Part shown: positions 27,111 to 36,580 of the stretch, one piece after another
How the letters are laid out: each line of letters starts with the position of its first letter
Position numbering within the stretch: the first letter of the stretch is position 1
Source of the DNA: Williamsia maris
GTDB lineage: Bacteria; Actinomycetota; Actinomycetes; Mycobacteriales; Mycobacteriaceae
Reading direction: 5' to 3'
NCBI RefSeq assembly: GCF_024171815.1
Contig: NZ_JAMTCJ010000001.1
Location: 434,001 to 498,000 of the forward strand
DNA length: 64,000 nucleotides
Notes under the pieces: model-generated
What the model was told of the DNA's origin: nothing
The model's input: the letters and a program-made list of their open reading frames with translations, nothing else
Databases searched by the model: none
Program-made: the position numbers and the translations under genes

Positions 27111-28517
27111 TCAGCCGTAGATGGTCTGACCGGAGTCATCGGCCTCCTTGCCGATGCGGCGGGCCAGGAACAGCCCCTCCAACGCGAGTTCCAGTGCGCT
27201 GGCCCGTTCTCCGTCGTCGGTGGCCTCGAGGCGCTCGGCGATGGCGTCGACCACCGGTCCGGTGACATCCGGCGACGGGATCGAGGTGAGCAGTTCCTTG
27301 GCGGTGACGCGGTCACCGGTGACGATGGGCTCGCCGGACTCGAGAGCGGAGACCAACGCGGCCATGTCGATGCCCGCGAGGTGCGCGCGGACGGTGTCGG
27401 CGGTGGCCTTGCGCAGCAGGTGCTCGAGGATTTCCATCTCGCGCCCCTCCTCGCCGGACTCGAACTCGACCTTGCCGCGGAGGACCTCGATCACCGACTC
27501 GAGGTCGACGACGCGGGCGACGGCCGACTCCTCACCGACGATGGCGGCCCGGTGCAGCGCGGCCGCGGCGACGGTCTCGGCGCCGGCGATCGCGAAACGT
27601 GCCGAGACACCGGAGCGTTGGTCGATCGACGGGTGGTCGCGGACGTAGCGGGTGAACCGCGCCAGGATCTCGACGATGAAGGTGGGCACGGTCGCCACCA
27701 GGTCGGCCTCCTGCTCGATGACGGCGGTCTCGTCGTCGAGTTCGAGCGGGTAGTGCGTGCGGATCTCGGCGCCGAAGCGGTCCTTGAGCGGGGTGATGAT
27801 GCGGCCGCGGTTGGTGTAGTCCTCGGGGTTGGCGCTGGCCATCAGCATCACGTCGAGCGGGAGTCGCAGCGAGTAGCCACGGACCTGGATGTCGCGCTCC
27901 TCCATCACGTTGAGCATCGACACCTGGATGCGCTCGGCGAGGTCGGGGAGCTCGTTGATGGCGACGATGCCGCGGTGGGCGCGCGGGATGAGTCCGAAGT
28001 GGATGGTCTCCGGATCGCCCAGGCTGCGGCCCTCGGCCACCTTCATGGGGTCGACGTCGCCGACGAGGTCGCCGACGGAGGTGTCGGGGGTGGCCAGCTT
28101 CTCGGCGTAGCGCTCCGAGCGGTGCTTCCACTCGATCGGCAGGTCGTCGAGCGAGGCCGCGGCCCGGCGGATCGAGGCCGGGGTGATGGGCTCGTACGGG
28201 TGCTCGTTGAGCTCGGCGCCCTCGATCACCGGCGTCCACTCGTCGAGCAGGCCGACGAGCGTGCGCAGCAGGCGGGTCTTGCCCTGTCCGCGCTCACCGA
28301 GCATGACCACGTCGTGGCCGGCCAGCAGAGCGCGTTCGAGCTGGGGGATCACCGTCGTCTCGAAGCCGACGATGCCCGGCCAGGGGTTGGTGCCCGACCG
28401 CAGTGCGGTGAGCAGGTTGTTACGGATCTCGTCCTTGATGGAGCGTTGAACGTGGCCCGATGCGCGCAGTTCACCAAGGGTGCGGGCTGCGGGATGGGCG
28501 GTCTGAGGAGACGTCAC
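27111..28517 (-). CDS. MoxR/magnesium-chelatase-type AAA+ ATPase
   Basis: A 468-residue AAA+ ATPase taken from the GTG at 28517 (GGAG four bases upstream); a GTG at 28553 would add 12 residues. Walker A is MLGERGQGKTRLL (the chelatase form GERGxGKT), Walker B-like GIVAINELPDL, sensor 1 LMASANPEDYTNRGR, and an arginine-bearing PLKDRFGAEIRTHYP. The C-terminal ~150 residues are helical. Similar to mycobacterial Rv0958. It is the first gene of the MoxR-VWA-DUF72 unit and most likely remodels a client presented by the VWA partner. Confidence 0.93.
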   Translation of the reverse strand: MTSPQTAHPAARTLGELRASGHVQRSIKDEIRNNLLTALRSGTNPWPGIVGFETTVIPQLERALLAGHDVVMLGERGQGKTRLLRTLVGLLDEWTPVIEGAELNEHPYEPITPASIRRAAASLDDLPIEWKHRSERYAEKLATPDTSVGDLVGDVDPMKVAEGRSLGDPETIHFGLIPRAHRGIVAINELPDLAERIQVSMLNVMEERDIQVRGYSLRLPLDVMLMASANPEDYTNRGRIITPLKDRFGAEIRTHYPLELDDETAVIEQEADLVATVPTFIVEILARFTRYVRDHPSIDQRSGVSARFAIAGAETVAAAALHRAAIVGEESAVARVVDLESVIEVLRGKVEFESGEEGREMEILEHLLRKATADTVRAHLAGIDMAALVSALESGEPIVTGDRVTAKELLTSIPSPDVTGPVVDAIAERLEATDDGERASALELALEGLFLARRIGKEADDSGQTIYG

Positions 28518-28595
28518 GTACTCCACGCTACGAGGGTTTGCGATGGTGCGCACTCAAGGGTGCTCGAGACCCCCTGATCTCCTGCCCGTTCCCGC

Positions 28596-28744
28596 CCGCC
28601 AGTTGGGCACGTAAGACCATCGGTTGGGCACACGCGTCATCAGGCGACCAGGTGTGTTGTCCGCGGCCGCCCAGTCGACGGGTGTGGGTGCCCAACTGAT
28701 GGCTTTAGATGCCCAACTGGCGGTCCTAGATGCCCAACTGGCGG
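28596..28744. repeat. Small cluster of direct and inverted GCCCAACTGG repeats
   Basis: Five copies of a TGCCCAACTG-like motif in ~150 bp: inverted at 28598-28609 and 28622-28630, direct at 28689-28702, and two identical 18-bp copies TAGATGCCCAACTGGCGG at 28707-28724 and 28727-28744, 20 bp apart. Direct and inverted copies can pair into a hairpin. The cluster fills the gap between the MoxR gene's upstream side and the end of the TauE/SafE gene, ending 3 bases before its stop. Confidence 0.75.
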
Positions 28745-28747
28745 GGG

Positions 28748-29485
28748 TCAGCGAATGGCCAACCACACGGCCAGGCCCAGGCCTGCGATGCCGATGACGA
28801 TGCGCAGCGGCGTGGGCGGGAGACGCCGGACGATCGGCGGACCGAACCAGCCACCGGCCAGACACCCGATGCCCATGGCGAGCGCGGCGGTCCAGTGCAC
28901 CGGCCCCGACACCGCGAAGATCAGCGCCGCGACCAGGTTGCTGATCCCGAGCAGCGCGGACTTGAGCAGGGATGCCCGCCAGAGCGGGTTGGCCGTCAAC
29001 ACCAACGACAACGCCAGGAAGATCACGCCGGCGCCCGCGCCGAAGTAGCCGCCGTAGATCGACACCGCGAAGATCCCGACCTCGAAGCTCCGGGGCATCT
29101 CGCGGTGACCGGCGAGACGCCGCAGGAACGGCTGGGCCAGGACCGCGACGGAGGCGAACGCGACCAGGTACGGGACGACCACCTCGAACGACTCGGCCGG
29201 CGACACCAGCAGGATCGCCGCCCCGACCACCCCGCCGAGTGCCGAGAGGATGCCGAGCCGGACGAGGCTGCGCTTGTCGGTGAGCAGCGCCTTGCCCGAC
29301 TGCGCGCTGCTGCCGATCCCCACGGGGACCAGCGCGACGGTGTTGGTGACGTTGGCCTGCAGCGGGCTCAACCCGGCGAACAGCAGCGCGGGATAGCTGA
29401 CGATCGACGCCAGACCGGTCACGTACCCGACCAGTCCCGAGGCGAACCCCGCGACGATGAGCATCACGAAGGCTGCGGCGGTCAC
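28748..29485 (-). CDS. TauE/SafE-family sulfite/anion exporter
   Basis: A 245-residue permease from a GTG at 29485 (MTAAAFVMLIVAGFASGLVG); longer in-frame starts run into the neighbouring Mce-associated gene and lack protein character. About eight hydrophobic segments. The family hallmark repeats appear as GLVGYVTGLASIVSYPALL and GGYFGAGAGVIFLALSLVLT. TauE/SafE proteins export sulfoacetate, sulfite or other small organosulfonates or carboxylates; the substrate is not predictable here. It lies 43 bp after the last mce-operon gene on the same strand and may be co-transcribed by read-through. Confidence 0.9.
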   Translation of the reverse strand: MTAAAFVMLIVAGFASGLVGYVTGLASIVSYPALLFAGLSPLQANVTNTVALVPVGIGSSAQSGKALLTDKRSLVRLGILSALGGVVGAAILLVSPAESFEVVVPYLVAFASVAVLAQPFLRRLAGHREMPRSFEVGIFAVSIYGGYFGAGAGVIFLALSLVLTANPLWRASLLKSALLGISNLVAALIFAVSGPVHWTAALAMGIGCLAGGWFGPPIVRRLPPTPLRIVIGIAGLGLAVWLAIR

Positions 29486-29528
29486 CGCGTCATTGTGCCC
29501 GGCCCCCGCGCACGTCCCGACGGCGCGA

Positions 29529-30257
29529 TCACTTGGTCGCCAGTGGCGCGACCCCTCCGCTGATGTCGGTGATGGCCCAGTTCTTGTTCTTGTCGACGGT
29601 GATCGGGTACAGGGCAGTGGTTTTGACACCACCGGGCGACTGGACGTTCGTCACCTGGACGTCGACGAAGACCTGCACCACGTACTTGCCGTCGTTCTGC
29701 GACTTGATGTCGCTGCCCACGAGAGTCCCCTTCGACACCCACTGCAACTGACCCAACAGCTGGCGCAACACCGGTTCGGTGTCGGTGAACTGCTTGACCA
29801 TGGCGTCGTCGACACCGGTCTTCAACGCCGTGAACCACGGGTCGAAGTTCCGGTGGTCGATCTCGGCCGCCTTGACCGCGTAATCGCTCGCAACGTCTTT
29901 CGCCCGCTGCGCCGACGCGTTCTGCGACTGCAGGTCCCGGTAGTCGTCGCGGTAACCCAGGGCCGAGAACACCGCCACACCCGTCGCGACCGCGAGGACG
30001 ACCACGAGCACCGCGGCCGTGATCAGCCACCCCCGTCGCGACGTCGACCCGGCCGTGTCGGCCGATGCGGGCGGGGTCGCGGTCGCCGCAGGCTTTACGG
30101 TCGGGGCCGGCTTCTCGGCCGGCTCGGGCGTCTGAGCGGGCTCGGACTTCGCGGCCGGCTCGGGTGTCGCCACCGGCTCGGACTCGTCGGCCGGTGTGCT
30201 GCGCGGTCGGCCGTCGAGTCCGGAGAACTCCGTGCCCGCGCTGTCCTCATCCGACAT
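29529..30257 (-). CDS. Mce-associated membrane protein
   Basis: A 242-residue protein with a disordered Pro/Glu/Ala-rich N-terminus (~1-72), one membrane helix (~75-97, LITAAVLVVVLAVATGVAVF) and an extracytoplasmic NTF2-like domain (~105-242, YRDDYRDLQSQNASAQRAKD, then WAITDISGGVAPL). This is the pattern of Mas/Mam proteins found downstream of mce operons, which stabilise the Mce transporter complex. It lies 65 bp after mceF. Confidence 0.9.
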   Translation of the reverse strand: MSDEDSAGTEFSGLDGRPRSTPADESEPVATPEPAAKSEPAQTPEPAEKPAPTVKPAATATPPASADTAGSTSRRGWLITAAVLVVVLAVATGVAVFSALGYRDDYRDLQSQNASAQRAKDVASDYAVKAAEIDHRNFDPWFTALKTGVDDAMVKQFTDTEPVLRQLLGQLQWVSKGTLVGSDIKSQNDGKYVVQVFVDVQVTNVQSPGGVKTTALYPITVDKNKNWAITDISGGVAPLATK

Positions 30258-30322
30258 CGGTCGTCATCTCCTCGAACTCATCTCTCGAACACGATCGCAC
30301 TCCGCCGATCCGCGGAGTGACC

Positions 30323-31270
30323 CTACTTGGTGGCCACACGGAATCGGACGACTCCGTTCTCGTCGACGACCTGTAGGCCGCGCTGGACGAACGACGCGAT
30401 GTCGATCTGGGTGACCGGGGCGATCTGGCGGATCAGGGGCAGCAGCACGGCCAGCGGTGGCGTCACCTTCGGCAGGATCCGCTGCAGGTAGTCGCTGAGC
30501 TTGGTGACGAACGGGTTGATCACCTGACTCCACGCGACCGCACCGTTCGTCGCCCGCGCCAGCCCCGGGAAGAGCGCGAACAGCTCGGTGAACGATTTCT
30601 GTCCCGCGGCCAGCTCCCTCGATCCGGCCGACAGCTTCGGTCCGATGCCGTCGGCCTTGCGCACGAACTCCTGTGCGGTGTCGAACAGATCGGAGAACTC
30701 GGTGCGCTGCGTGGTGACGGTGCGCGAGAACCGGTTCGAGAACTCGCCGAGCTTCGTGATGTCGTCGTCGCGACCCAGCCACCCGGCGTTGACCGTGTTG
30801 GCGATGCTGGTGAGTCGCTGCGGATCGATCTGCCCCACCAGCCGCTGCAGGTTGGTCAGCGTCTCCCCGACGGTCGCCTGCGTCACCACGTTGCGGCTCA
30901 ACACCGCACCGTCACGGATGTACGGCCCACCTGCCTGCGTCGAACTGAAGTCGAGGTACTGCTCGCCGACGAGTGAGAGGTTCGCCACGGTCACCTGCGC
31001 GGTGGCCGGGATGTCGTACTCCGACTCGATCGACAGCGTCGCCCGTAGCCCCTCCGGCCGCACCGCGATGTCGGTGACGTGACCGACCTCGATCCCGTTG
31101 TACAACACTCGCGACCGCGGCAGCAGCCCACCCGAGGACGCCAGTTCGACGGTCACGGTGTCGGTGGCCGCGAACGGTTTCAGCTTCAGGATGCCGACGC
31201 CGAGGTAGGCGGCCAACGCCACCGACACCACCACGAGCAACACCAGCGAGGTGCGCACTCCGATCCTCAT
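30323..31270 (-). CDS. mceF: MceF, substrate-binding subunit of Mce lipid transporter
   Basis: A 315-residue Mce protein with an N-terminal membrane helix (~9-28, SLVLLVVVSVALAAYLGVGI) and an MCE/MlaD domain (~35-115: VTVELASSGGLLPRSRVLYN, GIEVGHVTDI, LSLVGEQYLDFSS). A helical region at ~130-300 would build the needle-like tunnel of the hexameric MCE1-type assembly. Its ATG overlaps the mceE stop (ATGA). Last of the six mce genes. Confidence 0.94.
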   Translation of the reverse strand: MRIGVRTSLVLLVVVSVALAAYLGVGILKLKPFAATDTVTVELASSGGLLPRSRVLYNGIEVGHVTDIAVRPEGLRATLSIESEYDIPATAQVTVANLSLVGEQYLDFSSTQAGGPYIRDGAVLSRNVVTQATVGETLTNLQRLVGQIDPQRLTSIANTVNAGWLGRDDDITKLGEFSNRFSRTVTTQRTEFSDLFDTAQEFVRKADGIGPKLSAGSRELAAGQKSFTELFALFPGLARATNGAVAWSQVINPFVTKLSDYLQRILPKVTPPLAVLLPLIRQIAPVTQIDIASFVQRGLQVVDENGVVRFRVATK

Positions 31271-32337
31271 CGCATGGCCCCGATCATCCGCAGGGTTGAT
31301 GCGACGGTGCGGATCTGATCGTTCGACGCCGCCGGCGTCGACAACCCGCGCGGTGAGGTGATGTCGACGATGTTCACCGACGGGCTCGCCAGCAGCGGCA
31401 GGATCTTGTTGCTCACCAGGTCGTCGAGCCGGGCGATGTCCGACGGCGCCGACGCGTCCAGCGAGACGGCGAGATCGACCAACGGGTTCGCCGTGGTGAT
31501 CAATCCGACCAGCTGCTTGTACCGCGGGCCGAACAGGTCCGACACCTTGGTCAGCTGAAATCCCAACGACGTCAACACCTGAGCGAAACCGACGAACGAC
31601 ACCAGTGCCCCGCCGATGCGTTCGGGGCCCACGTCGAGCGCGAAACCGAGATCCTTGCCCTGTGTCTGTACCGAGCGCCCCAGGATCCCGAGCGAGTCGA
31701 TGACCTGACCGACCGACGACGAGTTCTCGGCGATCCGGGCGATCAGCTCGCGCGAGGTCTCGATGCCCTTGTCACGATCGGCCCGGTTCTGCGGGAAGGC
31801 GGTGTTGGCCTTGTCGACGGTCCGCTGGATCTTCTCCAGGGTCCCGCCGTTGGCCAGGGCCGCGATACCACCGAGCAGATCCTCGACGGCCGGTGTCACC
31901 GTGGTCTGTGCCAACGGGATGGTGGCGCCGTCACCCAGGCGCCCGCCACCACCGGTACCGGACGGGGTCAGCGAGATGTAGATGTCGCCGAGCAGGGTCG
32001 ACTGTTCGAGCGCGGCCCGGGTGCCCTGCGGCACCACGACATCGCTCTCGAGGTCGACGGTCGCCACCGCCACCGGGGACGCCGCCGACCCGCCGATACC
32101 CACCGACCGCAGCACCCCGACCTTCGTGCCGTTCAACAGCACCTTGCTGCGGGCGGGCAGGTTCAACACGTTGCTGAACTCGATTCTCAGCGAACGACTC
32201 TCGCCCGACACGCGCGTGCCGGGCAGCGGCAGGTCGGTGACCTGGATCCCGCACGCCGCCGACAACCAGGCGACCAACAACATCGCGAGCACCACCACCG
32301 CGCGACGTACGCGCACTCCACGTCCACCCGCGATCAT
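31267..32337 (-). CDS. mceE: MceE, lipoprotein subunit of Mce lipid transporter
   Basis: A 356-residue Mce protein starting at the ATG at 32337 behind GGGAGG. The N-terminus is a lipoprotein signal peptide (RRAVVVLAMLLVAWLSAAC) with the lipobox cysteine at ~29, so it is lipid-anchored, as usual for the fifth Mce subunit (LprK-like). The MCE domain (~48-135) has LRIEFSNVLNLPARSKVLLN, GTKVGVLRSV and STLLGDIYISLTP. A long helical part follows. Start and stop overlap mceD and mceF. Confidence 0.94.
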   Translation of the reverse strand: MIAGGRGVRVRRAVVVLAMLLVAWLSAACGIQVTDLPLPGTRVSGESRSLRIEFSNVLNLPARSKVLLNGTKVGVLRSVGIGGSAASPVAVATVDLESDVVVPQGTRAALEQSTLLGDIYISLTPSGTGGGGRLGDGATIPLAQTTVTPAVEDLLGGIAALANGGTLEKIQRTVDKANTAFPQNRADRDKGIETSRELIARIAENSSSVGQVIDSLGILGRSVQTQGKDLGFALDVGPERIGGALVSFVGFAQVLTSLGFQLTKVSDLFGPRYKQLVGLITTANPLVDLAVSLDASAPSDIARLDDLVSNKILPLLASPSVNIVDITSPRGLSTPAASNDQIRTVASTLRMIGAMR

Positions 32338-33470
32338 CGGATACCTCCCGATCCCAGGATCATCTGCAGCAGCTTCGTGTCCACGGATCCGGCCGCACCC
32401 GGTGTGGGCCTGCACGATCCGGACAGCACGCGGTTGAGGACGGCGCAGGTGGCGCCGGCCGACGCCACGGGCACGCGCACCCGCGGCGGGGCGACCTTGA
32501 TCGCGAGGCCGGCCTGCTTGTCCTGCGCCATCGCCTGCAACCCGGACATCACCGGCGGCAACGACTCGAGCAGGGCGACGATCTGATCGGTCGGCAGCAG
32601 CTCCACCAGCGGGGTGATGAGGCCGAGGAGGGTGAACAGGATGGGGTCGAACCGCTGCAGGTTCGCCGCGAGCTTCGGCACCACCGAGGTCAGTCGGACC
32701 AGAGCCGGGTTCAGCTCGGTGGTCAGCTGGCCGAGCGCCTGGGCGAACTTGCCCAGGTTGTCCACCGCGAGTTGCACATCCGGCCACCGCTGGACGAAGA
32801 AGTCGGCGAGCTGTTGACCGTTGGAGATCAGTGACCGCAGCTGGGTGTCGCGCAGTTGCGGGTCCCCCAGCGCCGCACCGAGGCCGCGGACGGCGCGGTT
32901 GAAGTCCTCGGCGGTGCCCTTGAGGCTGTCGTCGACCGAGGCCAGTGCCGTGCGCACGGCCTGCTGCTGTTCGGGTGAGCGGCCGCCGACATCGGTCAGC
33001 TGCCCGGAGAGCTTGTCGAAGGCGGAGAACGCCTCGCTCAGGCTCTTGGGTGTGCGGGTGCGCTCCAACGGGATGCAGTTCGCGGTGTCGAAGGTGGCGC
33101 CACCGACGTAACTGGTCGGGATCTCCAGACGTCGATCGGTGACGATGGAGTCCGACGTGGTCACCGCCGACACGTTCGCCGGGAGCGTCACGTCGGAGTC
33201 CATCGAGAAGTTGACGCGGACATGCCCATCCGAGGGGGCCACGCCGGTCACCGTGCCGATGGTGACGCCGAGCAACGTGAGGTTGCTGCCCGCGTACAGG
33301 CCGATGGAGTCGGACATGATGGCGCACCCGGAACGGCTCGACGAGTCGTCGGAGGCACGGACCGCGGCCACGGTCGCGACGATGACCGCGATGACGGCGG
33401 CGATGATCACGGTGCGCGTGGCCCAACGGCGCCATCCGGAACTCGCAGGCGCGGTCGACGGGGTAGTCAT
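32334..33470 (-). CDS. mceD: MceD, subunit of Mce lipid transporter
   Basis: A 378-residue Mce protein. One membrane helix at ~19-38; the MCE domain (~45-130: SDSIGLYAGSNLTLLGVTIG, VRVNFSMDSDVTLPAN) is followed by a long amphipathic helical region (~140-330) and a short Cys-containing tail (CAVLNRVLSGSC). It lies one base after mceC and overlaps mceE (ATGA). Four cysteines could form disulfides outside the membrane. Confidence 0.93.
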   Translation of the reverse strand: MTTPSTAPASSGWRRWATRTVIIAAVIAVIVATVAAVRASDDSSSRSGCAIMSDSIGLYAGSNLTLLGVTIGTVTGVAPSDGHVRVNFSMDSDVTLPANVSAVTTSDSIVTDRRLEIPTSYVGGATFDTANCIPLERTRTPKSLSEAFSAFDKLSGQLTDVGGRSPEQQQAVRTALASVDDSLKGTAEDFNRAVRGLGAALGDPQLRDTQLRSLISNGQQLADFFVQRWPDVQLAVDNLGKFAQALGQLTTELNPALVRLTSVVPKLAANLQRFDPILFTLLGLITPLVELLPTDQIVALLESLPPVMSGLQAMAQDKQAGLAIKVAPPRVRVPVASAGATCAVLNRVLSGSCRPTPGAAGSVDTKLLQMILGSGGIR

Positions 33471-33471
33471 G

Positions 33472-34491
33472 TCAGCACCGCCGATCCGGCGTCGGGATGC
33501 ACAGGGCGGGTGCGTCGACGACCGTCTTCGACAGATCGAGGGTCGGTGTGGATCCCGACACCCCCAGCGCCGAACCCAGCTGGTTCGCGATCTGGGTCAG
33601 TTTGTCCAGGACGGGGCCGGAACCGGTCAGCGTCGTCCGCAGCCGGTCGACGATGGCCTGCACCTTGTCGATCTGCGGGTCGATGGTGCCCGAGAGCGCC
33701 TCCACCGGCGGCTGCAGGAACGCGAAGAGTGCGTCGACACCGCGCACGGTGTCGAGGCCCTGCTCACGGAACTCGTAGAAGCGATAGCCGATCACGCCCA
33801 CCAACCGCAGCAGGTTCAGCAGCTTCGCGCGACCGTCGTTCAGTGCGCCGACGTATTCCTCGGTGACGGCGATCGCGCGATCGAGGTCGTCGTCACGGTC
33901 ACCGAGCGTGGTGGTCACCTGGGCGACCTGGGAGATGATGTCGCGCACCGAGTCCGAACGTCCCCGCAGCGCGAGGTTCACCTGCGCGAAGGTCTCGCGA
34001 GCGGTCTGGGCATCGACCTTGTCGACCACGTCGCCCGAGTCGGTGATGACGTCGGTCAGTTCATAGGGGGTGGAGGTACGGTCGCGCGGGATGGGCCCGT
34101 CGAGTGCTCGCGTGCCCTGCGGGGTGACGGCCAGGTAGTGACCACCGATCGCGGTGGACAGCCGGATGTCGGCGCTGGTCTGATCGCGCAGGTTCACCGA
34201 GTCGTCGACGTCGAAGGTGATCTCCACGTGGTCGCCGACGACCTCCACCGACTGCACCGACCCGACTGCGATGCCCGCCACCCGAACCTCGTCACCGGAT
34301 CGGATCTGGCCGCTGGAGGTGAATTCCGCGGTCACGTCGGTGGATCCGAACGGCACGACGTAGAGCAGACCGGCCACCACGGCGACGACCACGATGACCA
34401 CCACACCGCCGAGACCGAACAGCACCTGGCGCCGGCGCACTGCGACCGCGTCGCGTCGGACCGCCACACGTCGGGCGAACACGGTTCTCAT
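33472..34491 (-). CDS. mceC: MceC, subunit of Mce lipid transporter
   Basis: A 339-residue Mce protein with a basic N-terminus (RRVAVRRDAVAVRRRQ), one membrane helix (~24-46) and an MCE domain (~50-135: VTAEFTSSGQIRSGDEVRVA, GIAVGSVQSV, LSTAIGGHYLAVTP). The helical tunnel segment runs ~150-320 and the tail is cysteine-ended (CIPTPDRRC). The start overlaps the mceB stop (ATGA). Confidence 0.93.
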   Translation of the reverse strand: MRTVFARRVAVRRDAVAVRRRQVLFGLGGVVVIVVVAVVAGLLYVVPFGSTDVTAEFTSSGQIRSGDEVRVAGIAVGSVQSVEVVGDHVEITFDVDDSVNLRDQTSADIRLSTAIGGHYLAVTPQGTRALDGPIPRDRTSTPYELTDVITDSGDVVDKVDAQTARETFAQVNLALRGRSDSVRDIISQVAQVTTTLGDRDDDLDRAIAVTEEYVGALNDGRAKLLNLLRLVGVIGYRFYEFREQGLDTVRGVDALFAFLQPPVEALSGTIDPQIDKVQAIVDRLRTTLTGSGPVLDKLTQIANQLGSALGVSGSTPTLDLSKTVVDAPALCIPTPDRRC

Positions 34492-35492
34492 CGGCAGATC
34501 ACCACCGGTGCGCCGGCGAGCAGCACGGAGGTGATCGGTCCTGGCACCGACTGCCCGCGACCGCAGCTGTAGGAGGCCTTCGTGGCCGAGTTCACCGACG
34601 CCAGCAGGGAATCGAGTACGCCCGGGATGCGCGCAAGGAGCTCGGACCCGTCGTTCGTCGCCGGGATGTACTTGCGCAGCAGCCGGTCGATGTCGGCGTA
34701 GTTGCCGTAGTAGACGTCGTTGAGGCTCGACAGCACCAGCCGTAGCGGCGTGAGCGCCTTGGCCGCGATGGTCAGCGACTGTTCGGTCTTGTCGAGATCG
34801 GTGGCCAACGCGCCCAACGCATCCCCGGTTCGACTGATCAGTTCGTTGAGGCGCGGTGACTTGTACTCGATCTCCTTGGCCACCGAGCCCAATCCGGTGA
34901 CGAAGGCCGCGACCATCTCCGAACGGTCGGCGACCAGTGCGGTGGCCTGGTTCAGTTTGTCGAGGATGGAACCGAGATCGGGGCCGCGGCCCTGCACGAC
35001 GGCGAGGATGTTCTCGGTGAACTCGTTGATCTCGGCCGGATCGAGCACCTTGAACACCGGTCGGAGTCCATTGAACAGTGCGGTGATGTCGAACGACGGG
35101 ATGGTCCGAGACCGTGGGATGACCGCCGAGGTGTCCTCACGTCCGCTGCCCGGGCCGTCGGTGAACACGTCGAGGTAGCGCTCCCCCACCAGGTTCAGGT
35201 ATCGGATCGCGATGTCGGTGTTGTCGAACATCGGCACCGAGCGCTGCATCCGGAAGGTCACCCGGGCGACGTCGTCGTGGAGTTCCACCGACGACACCCG
35301 GCCCACGCGCACGCCCATCTGTCGCACGTCGTTGCCCGGCGACAGCCCCGACGCGTCCGAGAAATCTGCGGTCACGGTCCGTTGATCGCCGGAGACCGAC
35401 GGCGCCAAGGCCTGCACGATGACCCACGTCGCGCCGATCATCACCACGACGAACAGCGCCAACCACACGATCGACATGCGACGCAGCCTCAT
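34488..35492 (-). CDS. mceB: MceB, subunit of Mce lipid transporter
   Basis: A 334-residue Mce protein: membrane helix ~7-28 (IVWLALFVVVMIGATWVIVQ), MCE domain ~38-120 (VTADFSDASGLSPGNDVRQM, GVRVGRVSSVEL, YLNLVGERYLDVF), then a helical region to ~300 and a tail with cysteines (YSCGRGQS, VVICR). Start and stop overlap mceA and mceC. Confidence 0.93.
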   Translation of the reverse strand: MRLRRMSIVWLALFVVVMIGATWVIVQALAPSVSGDQRTVTADFSDASGLSPGNDVRQMGVRVGRVSSVELHDDVARVTFRMQRSVPMFDNTDIAIRYLNLVGERYLDVFTDGPGSGREDTSAVIPRSRTIPSFDITALFNGLRPVFKVLDPAEINEFTENILAVVQGRGPDLGSILDKLNQATALVADRSEMVAAFVTGLGSVAKEIEYKSPRLNELISRTGDALGALATDLDKTEQSLTIAAKALTPLRLVLSSLNDVYYGNYADIDRLLRKYIPATNDGSELLARIPGVLDSLLASVNSATKASYSCGRGQSVPGPITSVLLAGAPVVICR

Positions 35493-36580
35493 CGTCCACC
35501 CGCCTTCGGGGCGCCTGCTCGTGGTGCGCGCGGCGCCGGCGGAGCCAACGACTGCAGGAACGGCGCCAACTGGGGCATCTGCGCGATCGCGACACCCACC
35601 TGCAGGGTGACCTTCCCGTTCTGGGTCGGCATCGACTTCTCCAACCGGCCCAACAGCTCCCGTGCGTCGGTGACCGCGGGCGGGATGGACCGGAGGGTCT
35701 GTCCGAGCGGCGATCCGGTGACGGTGAGGAAGTCGAGGAGGGTGGCCAGCCCGTCGTAGTTGTCGCCCACCAGTCCGCCGAGACCGCCGACCGTGTCGAT
35801 CAGCCCCGACAACGAGTCCTTGACGCCGGTGACCACCCGCGGATCGGTGTACTCGGCGGTCGAGCGGGTGAGGTTGATGAGCACCGAGTCGAACGGGCCC
35901 TCGAGGTCGGCCACGCCACGGCTGGCCGGGCCGAGGATGCGGAAGAACTCGGCCAGTGGCATCTGCTGCCGCGACGCGGCGAGGGTCAACAGGTCGAGTC
36001 CGGAACGTACGAGCGGTTGCACCGCGTCGACCACCTTGTCGGCGATGTCGATGGTGCGGGTGAACTCGTCGCCGGTGATGGTCGTCGAGATCTCGCCCAC
36101 CTGGCGGAGCAGGTCGGCCACCGACACGTTCGTCGAATCCGACCCGATGGTGATCTTCTCGCCGTCGCGCAGTCCGTCGCCGGGTGTGCCCGAACCCGAC
36201 GTCGAGCCGGCCGCCTGCAGTTCGATCCCGGTCACGCCCAACAGGTTCGACGGCGCATACGCCGCCGACACCTGATCGGGGATGGCCGCGGCCTGATCGG
36301 CGTCGATCGACATGGTGATCTCCTGGCGGCCGTCATCGGCCACCGTCACCCCGTCGACCCGTCCCACGATCAGCCCCCGGTACTTCACATCGCCACCCGC
36401 GGCCAGCCCGTCCCCGACCGAATCGGCAACCGCGGACACGGTGACGGTGGTGTCGAAGTCGCCACGGGCGTAGAGGGTGAGCGGGATGGCCAGCACCAGC
36501 GCGACGACGACGGTCGCCGCACCGAGGCCGAGGAGCGCCACACGCGAGGGTCCGCGTCCGGACGGGTCGTGATACGCCAT
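35489..36580 (-). CDS. mceA: MceA, subunit of Mce lipid transporter
   Basis: A 363-residue Mce protein from the ATG at 36580, which overlaps the yrbEB stop by one base. Membrane helix ~14-36; MCE domain ~45-130 (VTVSAVADSVGDGLAAGGDV, KYRGLIVGRVDGV, APSNLLGVTGIELQAAG). A helical section follows to ~330, and a Pro/Ala-rich basic tail replaces the Pro-rich end seen in many MceA proteins. First substrate-binding subunit of the hexamer. Confidence 0.94.
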   Translation of the reverse strand: MAYHDPSGRGPSRVALLGLGAATVVVALVLAIPLTLYARGDFDTTVTVSAVADSVGDGLAAGGDVKYRGLIVGRVDGVTVADDGRQEITMSIDADQAAAIPDQVSAAYAPSNLLGVTGIELQAAGSTSGSGTPGDGLRDGEKITIGSDSTNVSVADLLRQVGEISTTITGDEFTRTIDIADKVVDAVQPLVRSGLDLLTLAASRQQMPLAEFFRILGPASRGVADLEGPFDSVLINLTRSTAEYTDPRVVTGVKDSLSGLIDTVGGLGGLVGDNYDGLATLLDFLTVTGSPLGQTLRSIPPAVTDARELLGRLEKSMPTQNGKVTLQVGVAIAQMPQLAPFLQSLAPPAPRAPRAGAPKAGGR

